A DNA stretch of 64,000 nucleotides from Sporosarcina sp. P2 (GCF_002743255.1 NZ_PDYY01000006.1:1-64000), one strand, 5' to 3'. Counted from the first letter of the stretch, positions 1-9,432 are shown. Notes: generated by a model not told the origin, from the sequence alone. A program made the numbers and translations.

Positions 1-4
1 TCAT
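1..4 (-). CDS. Start of a minus-strand gene running off the left edge
   Basis: Only the start codon (ATG read from 4 to 2) is inside the window. It is preceded by a perfect AAGGAGG ribosome-binding site (17 to 11) with a 6-nt spacer, so a real gene almost certainly begins here. In B. subtilis yjaZ follows fabF, but nothing of the product can be read, so its identity is open. Confidence 0.6.
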
Positions 5-110
5 GTGAGTCCTCCTTGGTTATTATTAGGGGTCAAGTAGTCGATGCCTTGACACCCCCGAATCATACCAAGGGGACTTTTCTATTTCAATAGGGCTCCA
101 CTAACCAAAC

Positions 111-235
111 AGGAATGCTCCGGGAGGATCAGCGTGAGTTCGAGACCCTGGACTGAACGTAGTGAAGGAAGCGGCTCGGGCCACGCCCTCCGGAAAGCGT
201 CCGCCTGGAACGTCGGTCAACGGCGCCCTCCCCTT
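111..235 (+). repeat. Dispersed palindromic element R1 (inner type I, outer type A on the right side)
   Basis: Contains the core words GGGAGGATCAGC and GGAAAGCGTCC of the nine-member family. The inner hairpin is GTTCGAG against CTCGGGC, where other type I copies have CTTGAG against CTCAAG, so one pair has changed on both sides. The right flank (GTCGGTCAACGG) is the type A arm. The left flank (AGGAATGCTCC) matches R3 instead, so R1 looks chimeric. Confidence 0.8.
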
Positions 236-272
236 AGCCATGGCCCCTGAACTTGAACTTCTTCCATAATAA

Positions 273-304
273 AAACGGAAAGGAGTCTAAACGACCCTTT
301 CCGT
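273..304 (-). terminator. Rho-independent terminator of fabH-fabF
   Basis: Read on the minus strand, ACGGAAAGG pairs with CCTTTCCGT across a 12-nt loop and is followed by TTTTATT. It lies just beyond the fabF stop codon. Confidence 0.85.
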
Positions 305-310
305 CTATCT

Positions 311-1546
311 TTATATCTTCTTAAACACCAACGAAGCATTATGCCCACCAAAGCCAAGCGAGTTACTCATTGCATACGTAATATCTGCCTTACGCGCTTC
401 ATTCACTACATAATCCAAATCACACTCTGGATCCGGCGTCTCATAGTTCATCGTAGGAGGTAAAATCCCTTCCTGCAACGCCTTCACAGTAAAGATCGCT
501 TCAATACCACCAGCCGCGCCAAGCAAATGACCCGTCATGGATTTAGTCGAACTCATCGCCAACTTATACGCATGATCACCAAACACAGTCTTTGCTGCCA
601 TCGTCTCAAACAAATCATTATACGGCGTGCTCGTTCCATGCGCGTTAATATAATTGACTTGCGTAGGTTCAACGCCTGCTTTTGCCAATGCCTGTTGCAT
701 CGCACGCGCTCCGCCTTCTCCGCCTGGTGCTGGTGCTGTAATATGGTGCGCATCTCCTGTTGAACCGTAGCCAACGATTTCTGCATAGATCTTCGCTCCA
801 CGTGCTACCGCATGTTCATACTCTTCCAAAATCAAAATACCTGCACCTTCACCCATTACGAAGCCATCGCGGTTTTTATCGAACGGACGGGAAGCTTTGC
901 TAGGATCATCATTTAAAGATAACGCTGTGCTTGCAATGAAACCTGCTACTGCAAGTGACGTAATAGGCGCTTCAGTTCCACCTGTGATCATGACGTCTGC
1001 ATCTCCGCGAAGGATTACTTCAAATGCATCTCCGATAGAGTTTGTACCGGATGCGCAAGCTGTTACGGAACAAGAGTTGATTCCTTTAGCACCCGTGAAA
1101 ATCGATACCTGTCCTGCAGCCATATCCGGAATCATCATAGGAACGAAAAATGGACTGACGCGTCGGTACCCTTTTTCGAGGAATGTATTAAATTGTGTCT
1201 CATGTGATTCCATTCCGCCGATTCCTGAACCAATCCAAACTCCTGTACGAAGCGCTAGGTCGCCTTCAAGTTCCAGGTTCGCGTCTTTCATTGCCATCAT
1301 TGCTGAAGCAACTGCATAGTGCGTGAATCGATCCATTTTACGGGCATCTTTGCGGGAAACGTATTCCTCAATATTGAAACCTTTAACCTCTGCCATTACG
1401 CTGACCGGGAATTTCTCCTGATCCAGTCTTGTCATCGTGTCAATACCTGATTTCCCTTCTAACACGGATTTCCAAGATTCTTCAGCCGAGTTACCTACCG
1501 GAGAGATTCCACCGATACCCGTTACCACTACACGTCGTTTTTCCAA
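311..1546 (-). CDS. fabF: 3-oxoacyl-[acyl-carrier-protein] synthase II
   Basis: Elongating condensing enzyme of type II fatty-acid synthesis. It joins malonyl-ACP to a growing acyl-ACP in the cytoplasm. The 411-residue product shows the KAS II Cys-His-His triad: the Cys in [10 protein letters not shown] (about residue 165), His in [11 protein letters not shown] (about 305) and His in [13 protein letters not shown] (about 340). A TTG start at 1546 is chosen because AAGGAAG (1560-1554) lies 7 nt ahead of it; the TTG at 1552 would leave only 1 nt. It follows fabH by about 45 nt, as in B. subtilis, so both are probably transcribed from the FapR-controlled promoter upstream of fabH. Confidence 0.97.
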   Translation of the reverse strand: MEKRRVVVTGIGGISPVGNSAEESWKSVLEGKSGIDTMTRLDQEKFPVSVMAEVKGFNIEEYVSRKDARKMDRFTHYAVASAMMAMKDANLELEGDLALRTGVWIGSGIGGMESHETQFNTFLEKGYRRVSPFFVPMMIPDMAAGQVSIFTGAKGINSCSVTACASGTNSIGDAFEVILRGDADVMITGGTEAPITSLAVAGFIASTALSLNDDPSKASRPFDKNRDGFVMGEGAGILILEEYEHAVARGAKIYAEIVGYGSTGDAHHITAPAPGGEGGARAMQQALAKAGVEPTQVNYINAHGTSTPYNDLFETMAAKTVFGDHAYKLAMSSTKSMTGHLLGAAGGIEAIFTVKALQEGILPPTMNYETPDPECDLDYVVNEARKADITYAMSNSLGFGGHNASLVFKKI

Positions 1547-1590
1547 TTTCAAACTTCCTTTCTATTGTCAACTTTTATTTGCCAGGCTAT

Positions 1591-2523
1591 TTACTTACCC
1601 CATTTTATACATAAGCCGCCCCATGTCAAGCCGCCGCCGAATCCTACAAGTACAATCACATCATCATCTTTCACTCGACCTTCTGCTAAATCGTCTGTCA
1701 ATGAAATCGGTATAGATGCAGCCGATGTATTTCCGTACTTATGAACCGTTTTCGACATTTTCTCAACCGGCAAGCCTAAACGTTCACGTGACGCTTCCAT
1801 AATACGAATATTTGCTTGGTGAGGAATCAGGTAGTCCACTTCGTCCGTCGTTAAACCAGCTTTTTCAGCGACACTGACTGCTGTTTCGCCCATTTGACGT
1901 ACCGCAAACTTGAATACTTCACGGCCATTCATTTCTAAATATTTGTCATGATGAAGATGTTTTCCACCTGAACCGTCTGCACCCAATTCAAATGAAAGGA
2001 TTCCTCTTCCTTCACTAACTTTCCCAACAACTGTCGCTCCTGCGCCATCTCCAAACAAGACAGCGGTATTGCGGTCTTCCCAGTCAACGATTCCCGATAA
2101 CTTTTCCACACCTACTACTAAAACATAATCATACGTGCCAGATTCAACAAATTGCTTAGCTGTTACCACGCCATACATGAACCCTGCGCACGCTGCAGAA
2201 ACATCCATTGCTGCTGCGTTCTTTGCACCTAAACGTTCCTGGATCATCGATGAAACTGACGGGAAAATAGTATCCGGTGTAACCGTAGCTACCAAGATCA
2301 GACCGATTTGATCAGCACGAATATCTGCTGATTGTAATGCGTTTTTTGCTGCTTCAAATGCCATGTCTGATGTTTTAATATCATCTGATGCGATTCTACG
2401 CTCTTCGATTCCCGTACGCGTCCGAATCCATTCGTCTGAAGTATCTAAACTTTTTTCTAAATCTTCATTTGTTACAATAGTGGGCGGAACATATTTCCCC
2501 ATTCCTAAAAGTCCAGCTCTCAT
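1591..2523 (-). CDS. fabH: 3-oxoacyl-[acyl-carrier-protein] synthase III
   Basis: Initiating condensing enzyme that joins an acyl-CoA primer to malonyl-ACP. In Bacillales it sets branched-chain primer use. The 310-residue product has the Cys of AACAGFMYG (about residue 112), [10 protein letters not shown] with the catalytic His, and [10 protein letters not shown] with the catalytic Asn. The ATG at 2523 (MRAGLLGMG) fits the family N-terminus and has a GGGGT ribosome-binding site. The upstream ATG at 2547 would add eight residues and has no clear site. It is followed directly by fabF. Confidence 0.96.
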   Translation of the reverse strand: MRAGLLGMGKYVPPTIVTNEDLEKSLDTSDEWIRTRTGIEERRIASDDIKTSDMAFEAAKNALQSADIRADQIGLILVATVTPDTIFPSVSSMIQERLGAKNAAAMDVSAACAGFMYGVVTAKQFVESGTYDYVLVVGVEKLSGIVDWEDRNTAVLFGDGAGATVVGKVSEGRGILSFELGADGSGGKHLHHDKYLEMNGREVFKFAVRQMGETAVSVAEKAGLTTDEVDYLIPHQANIRIMEASRERLGLPVEKMSKTVHKYGNTSAASIPISLTDDLAEGRVKDDDVIVLVGFGGGLTWGGLCIKWGK

Positions 2524-2552
2524 TTCATCTACCCCGTTCCTTATCATCTAAT

Positions 2553-2571
2553 ATTAGTACCTGGTAGTAAT
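2553..2571 (-). promoter_or_regulatory. FapR operator upstream of fabH-fabF
   Basis: ATTAGTACCTGGTAGTAAT is a near-palindrome close to the known FapR consensus (TTAGTACCTG with inverted second half). It abuts the -10 box of the fabH promoter. FapR represses lipid-synthesis genes until malonyl-CoA rises, so this site implies that control here. The match is seen; binding is inferred. Confidence 0.85.
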
Positions 2572-2598
2572 TATAGAAGAAAAAATATGTTTTTTCAA
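2570..2598 (-). promoter_or_regulatory. SigA-type promoter for fabH-fabF
   Basis: On the minus strand TTGAAA (2598-2593), a 17-nt spacer and TATAAT (2575-2570). The -10 box overlaps the edge of the FapR site. Confidence 0.8.
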
Positions 2599-2701
2599 GA
2601 CGAGGACACTTTTTCGTCAAATATAATACATATATTGTTTTCAACGATTTAGTTTGCTATGGTATGATGTATTATGAAATAGACTAGTCGAGGTGAAAAT
2701 C

Positions 2702-2884
2702 ATGCACTATATTATGACATTTGTTTGGTCGTTCCTCTTGGTAGCTATGTTAAACTACGTTGCGGGCTCCATTGGTGGCAATGCATTTGACTTCATGGCG
2801 GGCGTTACCGTCTCAATCGTTTTGGCTGTACTTGTATTGATTATCACTGCAATCATTCCAAACGAATCTCCAGCAGACGTTTGA
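2702..2884 (+). CDS. Small two-helix membrane protein, DUF2929/YjzD-like
   Basis: A 60-residue protein with two hydrophobic segments (about residues 2-22 and 33-53) and a short polar tail (NESPADV). It resembles the DUF2929 small proteins found next to fabHA in Bacillus, whose function is unknown. The ATG at 2702 has GAGGTG 6 nt upstream; a GTG at 2693 is less well placed. It diverges from fabH and converges on clpB through a shared terminator. The family name is from memory. Confidence 0.7.
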   Translation: MHYIMTFVWSFLLVAMLNYVAGSIGGNAFDFMAGVTVSIVLAVLVLIITAIIPNESPADV

Positions 2885-2894
2885 TTTACGATCA

Positions 2895-2932
2895 AAAAGC
2901 GTAAGAACTGTTCACCAGTTCTTACGCTTTTT
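2895..2932. terminator. Bidirectional terminator between the small membrane gene and clpB
   Basis: AAAAAGCGTAAGAACTG pairs perfectly with CAGTTCTTACGCTTTTT around a 5-nt loop. Because of the flanking A and T runs it can end transcription from both sides. Confidence 0.9.
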
Positions 2933-2941
2933 ATTTTGATC

Positions 2942-5086
2942 TCATCGGACAACTTCTACAACTAATTCCCCTTCGTGCATGGAAAGTTTGATTTGCTGTC
3001 CTTCTACAAGACCACCTCGTATTACTTCTTTCGCAACTTTCGTTTCCACATGTCGTTGAATGAATCGTTTTAACGGCCGCGCACCAAAGTCCGCATCTGC
3101 TCCTTCACGAACAATCCAGTCGAGTACTTCATCATCATAGACGAGCTCGAGATCCTGCTCTTCCAGACGACCAACCAAATCACCGAGCATCTTGTTGGTA
3201 ATTGCTTTAAATGAATCTGTAGTCAATGAATGGAAAATGATGATATCATCCATTCGGTTCAGTAACTCAGGTTTGAAATGACCGCGAAGAGCTGCCATGA
3301 TCAGATCTTCTTTGGCATGTTCAGTATCCTCCAAATCATTCTCAAGTAAATAAGCGGACCCGATATTCGATGTCATGATGACGACAGTATTTGTAAAGTT
3401 TACTAATCGTCCTTGACTATCTGTAATACGCCCATCATCTAGAATCTGCAGTAAAATATTTGCCACATCAGGATGCGCTTTTTCAATTTCATCCAACAAT
3501 ACTACGGCATATGGATTTCTTCTAACCGCTTCCGTTAACTGACCGCCTTCTTCATAGCCGATGTATCCTGGAGGTGCACCGACTAGACGTGACACACTGT
3601 GTTTCTCCATATACTCAGACATATCGATTCGCACGAAATGATCTTCCGAATCAAATAACGTAGCAGCCAGCGTTTTCGCAAGCTCTGTCTTTCCTACACC
3701 AGTAGGCCCTAGGAACAAGAACGACCCAATAGGCTTATTCGGATCTTGTATCCCAGCACGCGCACGCCAGACAGCTTCAGTGACGAGTTGTACTGCGTTG
3801 TCTTGTCCAATGACACGTTCTTTCAAAGTTTCATGTAAGCGCAATAACTTCTCACGCTCGCCTTCAACGAGTTTCGTTACCGGAATGCCTGTCCAGCGAG
3901 CAACGATAGAAGCAATTTCTTCTTCCGTCACTTCTTCACGTAAAAGACGTATATCTTTTGTTCCTTCTAACGGACTTTCCAATTCTTTTAATTCTTTTTC
4001 CAACGTCGGGATTTTACCGTACTGTAATTCAGCGGCTTTGTTTAAATCAAAATTACCTTGCGCTTCCTCAAGTTCACGGCGGTAGCGATCAAGTTCTTCC
4101 CGTTTTGCTTGAATAATTTTTAATGCCGCTTTTTCCTTATCCCACTGCTCTCGCATATCTTTTGAAGAATCCTTCAAGTCTTGCAGCTCTTCTCGTAAAG
4201 TCTGAAGGCGTGACTGACTCATCGTATCTTTCTCTTTACGTAATGCTTGCTCTTCAATTTCGAGTTGCATAATTCTACGAGTCACCGCATCCAGTTCAGA
4301 TGGCATCGAATCAATTTCTGTACGAATCATTGCGCTCGCTTCATCAATTAAATCAATCGCTTTGTCCGGCATGAAACGCTCAGTTAAATACCGATCAGAC
4401 AATGTCGCCGCCGCAACAATTGCACGGTCATGAATACGCACACCATGATGCAATTCAAAACGTTCTTTTAATCCACGCAAAATCGACACTGTATCTTCTA
4501 TAGACGGTTCACGTACCATCACTTGCTGGAATCGTCGTTCAAGTGCCGGATCTTTCTCGATATACATCCGGTACTCGTCAAGCGTAGTTGCACCAATACA
4601 GTACAATTCACCACGTGCAAGCATCGGCTTCAACATATTCCCCGCGTCCATTGCACCTTCTGTTTTTCCAGCACCTACTATAGTATGAATCTCATCAATG
4701 AACATGATGATTTCTCCATCACTTTCTTTCACTTGTTTCAAGACACTTTTCAGACGCTCTTCAAACTCTCCACGATACTTCGCACCCGCAATTAGCGCAC
4801 TCATATCCAGCTCGAAAATCTGACGGTTTTTCAACCCTTCAGGCACATCACCTTTTACAATACGCTGTGCCAATCCTTCAACAATCGCCGTTTTACCGAC
4901 TCCCGGCTCACCGATTAAGACTGGGTTATTTTTTGTCTTTCTCGATAATATACGGATTACATTTCGAATTTCTTCATCCCGGCCAATAACCGGATCCATT
5001 TTCCCGTTTTTCACTTCTTCCACAAGATTGCGACCGAATTGCTCTAGTGGTGAGCGCTGATCTTCTTGCATTCCATCCATACGCAT
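2942..5086 (-). CDS. clpB: ClpB-type disaggregase lacking the N-terminal domain
   Basis: Hexameric AAA+ chaperone of the ClpB/Hsp104 class, which rescues aggregated proteins with DnaK. It has two ATPase modules: Walker A GEPGVGKT with [10 protein letters not shown], and GPTGVGKT with [15 protein letters not shown] long charged coiled-coil M domain lies between them (about residues 270-390), which separates it from ClpC and ClpE. The product has about 714 residues, against roughly 850-870 in typical ClpB. The whole substrate-binding N domain is missing: only about 15 residues precede the [13 protein letters not shown] linker. The ATG at 5086 fits the AGAGG site; one at 5092 is also possible. 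A promoter and CtsR box lie immediately upstream, so no lost 5' exon-like remnant is visible. Confidence 0.93.
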   Translation of the reverse strand: MRMDGMQEDQRSPLEQFGRNLVEEVKNGKMDPVIGRDEEIRNVIRILSRKTKNNPVLIGEPGVGKTAIVEGLAQRIVKGDVPEGLKNRQIFELDMSALIAGAKYRGEFEERLKSVLKQVKESDGEIIMFIDEIHTIVGAGKTEGAMDAGNMLKPMLARGELYCIGATTLDEYRMYIEKDPALERRFQQVMVREPSIEDTVSILRGLKERFELHHGVRIHDRAIVAAATLSDRYLTERFMPDKAIDLIDEASAMIRTEIDSMPSELDAVTRRIMQLEIEEQALRKEKDTMSQSRLQTLREELQDLKDSSKDMREQWDKEKAALKIIQAKREELDRYRRELEEAQGNFDLNKAAELQYGKIPTLEKELKELESPLEGTKDIRLLREEVTEEEIASIVARWTGIPVTKLVEGEREKLLRLHETLKERVIGQDNAVQLVTEAVWRARAGIQDPNKPIGSFLFLGPTGVGKTELAKTLAATLFDSEDHFVRIDMSEYMEKHSVSRLVGAPPGYIGYEEGGQLTEAVRRNPYAVVLLDEIEKAHPDVANILLQILDDGRITDSQGRLVNFTNTVVIMTSNIGSAYLLENDLEDTEHAKEDLIMAALRGHFKPELLNRMDDIIIFHSLTTDSFKAITNKMLGDLVGRLEEQDLELVYDDEVLDWIVREGADADFGARPLKRFIQRHVETKVAKEVIRGGLVEGQQIKLSMHEGELVVEVVR

Positions 5087-5106
5087 ATACATCCGCCTCT
5101 CATTAA

Positions 5107-5129
5107 TTTGACTTTGACTATCTTTGATT
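5107..5129 (-). promoter_or_regulatory. CtsR operator for clpB
   Basis: On the minus strand AATCAAA-GAT-AGTCAAA fits the CtsR heptad-3 nt-heptad box, and a third copy (AGTCAAA, 5113-5107) follows directly, overlapping by one base. CtsR represses class III heat-shock genes in Bacilli. The box lies between the -10 element and the clpB ribosome-binding site. Confidence 0.85.
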
Positions 5130-5135
5130 AATTTA

Positions 5136-5164
5136 ATTATAGTATATTTTTTGCGTAATGTAAA
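5136..5164 (-). promoter_or_regulatory. SigA-type promoter for clpB
   Basis: TTTACA (5164-5159), a 17-nt spacer and TATAAT (5141-5136) on the minus strand, directly upstream of the CtsR box. Confidence 0.75.
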
Positions 5165-5202
5165 AGATTAACACTCGAATGAATGTACGTTTGTTAGATA
5201 AA

Positions 5203-5232
5203 AAAGGTCGCCCGCAATTATGCGAGCGACGT
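5203..5232 (-). terminator. Terminator of the rraA-like gene
   Basis: Minus strand: GTCGCTCGCA pairs with TGCGGGCGAC (one wobble) and is followed by CTTTTTT. Confidence 0.85.
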
Positions 5233-5235
5233 GTA

Positions 5236-5715
5236 TTAAACTAGTTGGCGAGACGCAACGACTACCCCGTCTTCATCCGCGTAAACATAGTGACCTGGTG
5301 TCCATTCAACGTTTCCGAAATGAAGGACTTCCTCTTTCTGCCCTTCGCCACGTTTGATACTTTTCACGGGCATGCTGCCAATCGCCATGACACCGATTTC
5401 CTGTGTACCAAGATCCGCTGTGTCGCGTGCACAGCCATAGATAATAACACCCGCAAGTTTACGATCTTGCGCGATTTCGCCGAGCATGTCCCCCATGAGT
5501 GCGCAGCGTTTTGACCCTCCGCCGTCTACAACCAATACATTGCCTTCCGGAATCGTTTGTAGTGCTTCCTTTACTAACACATTGTCTTCAAAGACTTTTA
5601 CTGTTGAGATCGGCCCCGAGAATCTCTTGTGCTTTCCGTAGGATTTGAACTCTACTGTGCACACTTGCAGTTCGTCGATGAAGTCATCACACAGGTCTGC
5701 TGTTTTAACTGACAT
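5236..5715 (-). CDS. RraA family protein (HMG aldolase / RNase E regulator-like)
   Basis: A 159-residue RraA-fold protein. The family includes the E. coli RNase E inhibitor RraA and class II 4-hydroxy-4-methyl-2-oxoglutarate aldolases, which also decarboxylate oxaloacetate. Visible marks are GGGSKRCALMGDMLGEIA (about residues 75-92) and IIYGCARDT (about 102-110), whose Arg-Asp pair lies in the metal and substrate site. RNase E is generally absent from Bacillales, so an aldolase or decarboxylase role is more likely, but the true substrate cannot be told. It stands as a single gene with its own terminator. Confidence 0.85.
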   Translation of the reverse strand: MSVKTADLCDDFIDELQVCTVEFKSYGKHKRFSGPISTVKVFEDNVLVKEALQTIPEGNVLVVDGGGSKRCALMGDMLGEIAQDRKLAGVIIYGCARDTADLGTQEIGVMAIGSMPVKSIKRGEGQKEEVLHFGNVEWTPGHYVYADEDGVVVASRQLV

Positions 5716-5853
5716 TTCCCATTCCCCCTAGTACATTCTGTTTGACGCTACCCTATTCCTATTCGACAAAATCTTGCATTTCCTTTTTTATTGTAAATAT
5801 TGTTATCTAACTTAAAAGGGTTTGCCAGAGTGAGTTACTTAGTGTTCGTCATG

Positions 5854-5982
5854 GGATGGAAGCTCCAGCTGGGGACGCTTTCCTGAGGGCGTGGCTTGAG
5901 CCTCCTCGTCCGCTTCGCTCCCTGCGGGGTCTCAAGGCGCACGCTGATCCTCCAGGAGTCGCCCCAGCTTCCGCTTCAATCC
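5854..5982 (-). repeat. Dispersed palindromic element R2 (inner I, outer B)
   Basis: Read on the minus strand the outer arm GGAAGCTGGGG pairs with CCCCAGCTGGAGCTTCC, leaving an internal loop. TCCT-G-GAGG pairs with CCTC-AGGA, where R4 has TCCCG with CGGGA (compensatory change). The inner arm GCCTTGAG pairs with CTCAAG. Confidence 0.85.
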
Positions 5983-6136
5983 TACTTATTAAAGTGGGAG
6001 AATTAGATTACGCACTGGCAAGTGGGTATGAATTATTGTTATCTCTTAAAATAGGGTAAATTCAAGTTCAAGTTCAAACTAAATTTAAATCCTAACTTCA
6101 AAGCACAACAACAAGTGGCTCCCACTCACCCCGTAA

Positions 6137-6340
6137 GGGATTGGTGCGAGAGCCGTTGCGAAGTACGGCTTTTGCGAGCATAAGCGAAGCGTTGGGAGCA
6201 CATCTTTGCACTAGGAGGAATGCTCCGGGAGGATCAGCGTGCGCCTTGAGACCCTGGACGTAGCGAAGCGAAGGAAGCGGCTCAAGCCATGCCCGCAGGA
6301 AAGCGCCCCCTCTGAAGCGCCAATCCCCACCCCAACAACC
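6137..6340 (+). repeat. Dispersed palindromic element R3 (inner I, outer C, enlarged)
   Basis: Core words GGGAGGATCAGC and GCAGGAAAGCG, with inner arm GCCTTGAG against CTCAAG. The outer C arm GGGATTGGTGCG (from 6137) faces AAGCGCCAATCCC (from about 6315), followed by the CACCCCAACAACC tail also found at R6. About 65 extra bases (6150-6214) lie between the left arm and the core, including a GAGCCGTTGCG...CGGCTTTTGC mini-hairpin. Confidence 0.8.
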
Positions 6341-6383
6341 TGCCACCTACTCCATTCCTTTTCATTCTGACTCATAAGCCATT

Positions 6384-6417
6384 AAAAAAACCACACCATA
6401 TAAAACGGTGTGGTTGA
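6384..6417 (-). terminator. Terminator of yitV-yitW
   Basis: Minus strand: AACCACACCG pairs with GGTGTGGTT and is followed by a seven-base T run. Confidence 0.85.
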
Positions 6418-6426
6418 TGTATTCTA

Positions 6427-6741
6427 TTAACGTACGCCTAGTGCAATCTTGGCATAACGTGACATGTTATCGCGGGACCATGGTGGATTCCAAATGATAT
6501 CTACCACTGTGTCCTTGACCTCTGGAAGTTCCATTAGCTCTTGCTCAATATTCGCTACAATTTGTGGACCCATTGGGCAACCCATTGACGTCAGCGTCAT
6601 TGTAACTTTCGCGACTCCTTCGTCGAGCAACTCTGCATTGTAAACCAATCCAAGATTGACGATATCAATACCTAATTCAGGGTCGATGACGTTTTCCAAC
6701 GCACCAAATAAATACTGCTTGATTTCTTCTTCTGTGTTCAT
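6427..6741 (-). CDS. yitW: MIP18/DUF59 family Fe-S assembly factor (YitW)
   Basis: A 104-residue single-domain protein of the DUF59/PaaD-SufT type, used in maturation of iron-sulphur proteins. Typical features are DPELGIDIVNLGLVY (about residues 20-34), VTMTLTSMGCPMG with the conserved Cys (about 48-60) and the terminal WNPPWSRDNMS. The order yitW-yitV-yitU matches B. subtilis. It lies downstream of yitV on the same strand with a short gap, so the two are probably cotranscribed and share the following terminator. Confidence 0.92.
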   Translation of the reverse strand: MNTEEEIKQYLFGALENVIDPELGIDIVNLGLVYNAELLDEGVAKVTMTLTSMGCPMGPQIVANIEQELMELPEVKDTVVDIIWNPPWSRDNMSRYAKIALGVR

Positions 6742-6787
6742 CGGAATGCTCCTCTCTGCTGTGTAGTAATCTTATCTTACCAACATA

Positions 6788-7564
6788 CTACCTTGCACGC
6801 AAATGGTGTGCAAGCCAATCGACTGATGCAAGCATTCCTGGACGTGAAACGGAGTGGCCTGCATTTTCGTCAGGCATCCACTTCAAAAGCTCTGGCTGCT
6901 CTACGTAATCCTTTTGAATTTCCTCGTAAAATTCTTTCGTAAACTCAAACGGTACCATCGAATCTTGTTCTCCGTGCCAAATGAAAAGTGGCCGCTGATG
7001 TAGTCTGCCTGGATTTTGTGATAGATCTACTTGATCAAGCGCTGCGAATAGTTGCTCGCGTTCTTCTTGAGACACCGGGATTTCCCTACCGCCACGCTCT
7101 GCGTAAGAAATTTGTCCTTTCGCTAAGCGCGTGAATGCAGGTGAACCCATCATCACGGAAGCTGCGTCGACCCAATCATAATTCGCGAGGCAGCCGAATG
7201 TCGTGATTCCACCCATTGAAGTACCACCCATGCCGATTAATGTTTCGTCATCGATCAATTCTCTTTTATATAGTTCATCATGTAAAACATCTGCTTCTTG
7301 AATAGAAGTTAACACGATGTCCCAAAAGCTTAATGCTAGTTGAAACTCATCGAGTGATTTTGAACGTTCCCCATGCAGTTTAGCTTCGGGTAATATCACA
7401 CGAATTCCTTGTTTTGCCAGATTGTATGCGTAGTGTAAATTATGTTCTTTCGCACTAGTAAATCCATGAAAAAATAGTACAACAGGAATGCGTTCTTTCT
7501 CTTTTGACTCTTCCACGATATGAAGTACCGGGATCTCTTGCCATTTTTCTGAACGAATAATCAT
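6788..7564 (-). CDS. yitV: Alpha/beta-hydrolase, putative esterase (YitV)
   Basis: A 258-residue soluble alpha/beta-hydrolase. HGFTSAKEHN (about residues 33-42) gives the oxyanion region, GGTSMGG (about 113-119) the nucleophile elbow with Ser, HGEQDSMVPF the acid Asp and NAGHSVSR the His, so the triad is complete. The natural ester is unknown. It is divergent from yitU and upstream of yitW, as in B. subtilis. Confidence 0.88.
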   Translation of the reverse strand: MIIRSEKWQEIPVLHIVEESKEKERIPVVLFFHGFTSAKEHNLHYAYNLAKQGIRVILPEAKLHGERSKSLDEFQLALSFWDIVLTSIQEADVLHDELYKRELIDDETLIGMGGTSMGGITTFGCLANYDWVDAASVMMGSPAFTRLAKGQISYAERGGREIPVSQEEREQLFAALDQVDLSQNPGRLHQRPLFIWHGEQDSMVPFEFTKEFYEEIQKDYVEQPELLKWMPDENAGHSVSRPGMLASVDWLAHHLRAR

Positions 7565-7737
7565 GACGATTCCTCTTTTCCTACAATCATTTACTGTTAT
7601 GTTAGAATAGCAACATGTAACAGATAAGACAATACCTTCGCCTTATCACTCATTTTTTTGACTTACTTACACCGTTAACGATAAACTATAAAGACATAAC
7701 AATCTGAAAGTATTAGCACTAGTAGGAGAGGATTTTT

Positions 7738-8562
7738 TTGAAACCACATTTGATTGTTTTAGATTTAGATGGAACATTATTGACGGATGAAAAAATCATT
7801 TCACCCAAAACAGAACAGACACTTCGTAAGGCTGTTTCGCAAGGCCACCACGTCATGATTGCGACTGGACGACCATACCGCGCTAGTGAAGTCTATTACC
7901 AGCAGCTTGATCTGACCACACCCATCGTCAACTTTAACGGTGCCTTTGTTCACCACCCTACCGATCGTTCATGGCAAACTATTCACGAAACGATTGCGTT
8001 ACCAGTTGTCAATGAAGTAGTAGATGCCATGCAGAACTTCCCAGTTAAAAATATCATAGCGGAAGTCATGGATGACGTCTATGCGCAGTATCATGATGAA
8101 CGATTTTTAGACATTTTAAACTTTGGTAATCCACTCATCACTGCTGGTGATATTCGGAATTCATTAAGAACCGATCCAACAAGCTTGTTAATTCAAGCCG
8201 ACCCGTTAACAGTTGATCCGATTCGACAGCATCTTGAAGACTTGCATGCGGAAGTCATCGATCACCGTCGTTGGGGAGCTCCATTTGACATCGTGGAAAT
8301 AGTACGTCACGGCCTCAATAAAGCTGTAGGCATTGACGCGGTTGCGAAATGGATGAACGTACCGGTTGACCGAATCATCGCATTTGGAGACGAAGACAAC
8401 GACCTCGAAATGATCGACTATGCTGGGGTAGGTGTCGCAATGGGGAATGCGATCGACCGTTTGAAATCCATTGCAGACGAAATAACCGACACGAATAATG
8501 AAGACGGAATTTCACGTATACTAGAAGAGCGATTATCCTTACAGAAAAACATCGTCGTATAA
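7738..8562 (+). CDS. yitU: Cof-type HAD phosphatase (YitU)
   Basis: A 274-residue HAD hydrolase of the Cof/IIB class with motif I DLDGTLL (residues 8-14), a Cof cap domain in the middle, and motif IV GDEDNDLEMI (about 222-231). Relatives dephosphorylate sugar phosphates or flavin intermediates; B. subtilis YitU is reported to act on the riboflavin-pathway phosphate. The start is TTG at 7738 after GGAGAGGA. The DegV gene follows after 12 nt. Confidence 0.9.
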   Translation: MKPHLIVLDLDGTLLTDEKIISPKTEQTLRKAVSQGHHVMIATGRPYRASEVYYQQLDLTTPIVNFNGAFVHHPTDRSWQTIHETIALPVVNEVVDAMQNFPVKNIIAEVMDDVYAQYHDERFLDILNFGNPLITAGDIRNSLRTDPTSLLIQADPLTVDPIRQHLEDLHAEVIDHRRWGAPFDIVEIVRHGLNKAVGIDAVAKWMNVPVDRIIAFGDEDNDLEMIDYAGVGVAMGNAIDRLKSIADEITDTNNEDGISRILEERLSLQKNIVV

Positions 8563-8574
8563 GGGGGAAAAGAA

Positions 8575-9432
8575 ATGAAAATTTTTGCGGATAGCGCTTG
8601 TGATTTACCATTAGACTTCTTTACAGATAACGAAGTAGAACTATTCCCGTTAAGCGTTCTTCTAGACGGCAAAGAATACGAAGATATCGTCGAGATCAAC
8701 TCCAAGGAAGTTTTCGATGCGATTCGCGAGGGACAACAACCAAAGACATCCCAAGCTTCACCCGATAAAATGATGACCAGCTGGAAAGACCTTGCAGCGT
8801 CCGGTGAAGACGGTATGTACATCGCCTTCTCCTCCCAACTGTCAGGAACATACCAAACAGCCGTTATGACGAGTGACCTAGTAAAAGGTGACAACCCTTC
8901 TATGAACTTGGCAGTAATCGACACACACTGCGCTTCACTTGGCATTGGTCTACTTGTAAAAGAAGCGGTCCGTCTGCGCAACGAAGGCCTCGGCATGCGA
9001 GAAATTGAACAAGAAATTCGCACCATGGCGATGCATATGGAACATCTATTCACAGTAGAAGACCTGGACTACTTGGCAAAAGGTGGTCGTGTATCTAAAG
9101 CGAGCGCATTTTTCGGCGGCCTGCTCAATATTAAACCACTGCTTCACGTAGAAGACGGAAAACTCGTCCCAATCGAAAAACATCGGGGACGCAAAAAAGT
9201 CCTACGTCGTATGATTGAAGTGATGGAAGAACGCGGCAGTAATCTTCAACAACAAACCATCGCCATCAGCCACGGCGATGACCTGACCACTGCCAAAGAG
9301 TTTCAGGAAATGATTCAAGAAGTCATTCAACCAAAAGCAATCGAAATCCACCAAATAGGCTCCGTCATCGGTTCACACGCCGGTCCCGGAACTATCGCCC
9401 TATTCTTCCTCAATCACACAAAAAACGAATAA
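8575..9432 (+). CDS. DegV family fatty-acid-binding protein (YitS-like)
   Basis: A 285-residue DegV-fold protein starting with MKIFADSACDLP. It has the ligand-site words FSSQLSGTYQTA (about residues 83-94) and DTHCASLGIGLL (about 121-132). DegV proteins (FakB) present fatty acids to the FakA kinase in Firmicutes. GGGGGAAAAGAA precedes the ATG. B. subtilis has the DegV protein YitS in the yit cluster, supporting this assignment, but paralogues are common. Confidence 0.9.
   Translation: MKIFADSACDLPLDFFTDNEVELFPLSVLLDGKEYEDIVEINSKEVFDAIREGQQPKTSQASPDKMMTSWKDLAASGEDGMYIAFSSQLSGTYQTAVMTSDLVKGDNPSMNLAVIDTHCASLGIGLLVKEAVRLRNEGLGMREIEQEIRTMAMHMEHLFTVEDLDYLAKGGRVSKASAFFGGLLNIKPLLHVEDGKLVPIEKHRGRKKVLRRMIEVMEERGSNLQQQTIAISHGDDLTTAKEFQEMIQEVIQPKAIEIHQIGSVIGSHAGPGTIALFFLNHTKNE

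Larger units (their letters stand above)
5..310. other. Intergenic region before the left-edge gene
   Basis: Holds the ribosome-binding site of the left-edge gene, an imperfect inverted repeat (GGGGTCAAG at 29-37 against CTTGACACCCC from 48), dispersed element R1 and the fabF terminator. No gene is seen. Confidence 0.7.
5716..6426. other. 711-bp intergenic region with two dispersed elements
   Basis: Contains element R2 (minus orientation), element R3 (plus orientation) with an enlarged left part, and the terminator of the yitV-yitW unit. The short ORFs over R2 and R3 merely read through the palindromes. No gene is seen. Confidence 0.75.

Noticed and set aside
5856..6346. Small proteins over elements R2 and R3 (words such as GDAFLRAWLEP)
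   Set aside because: They read through the dispersed palindromes in several frames. Similar frames recur at every copy and lack ribosome-binding sites.
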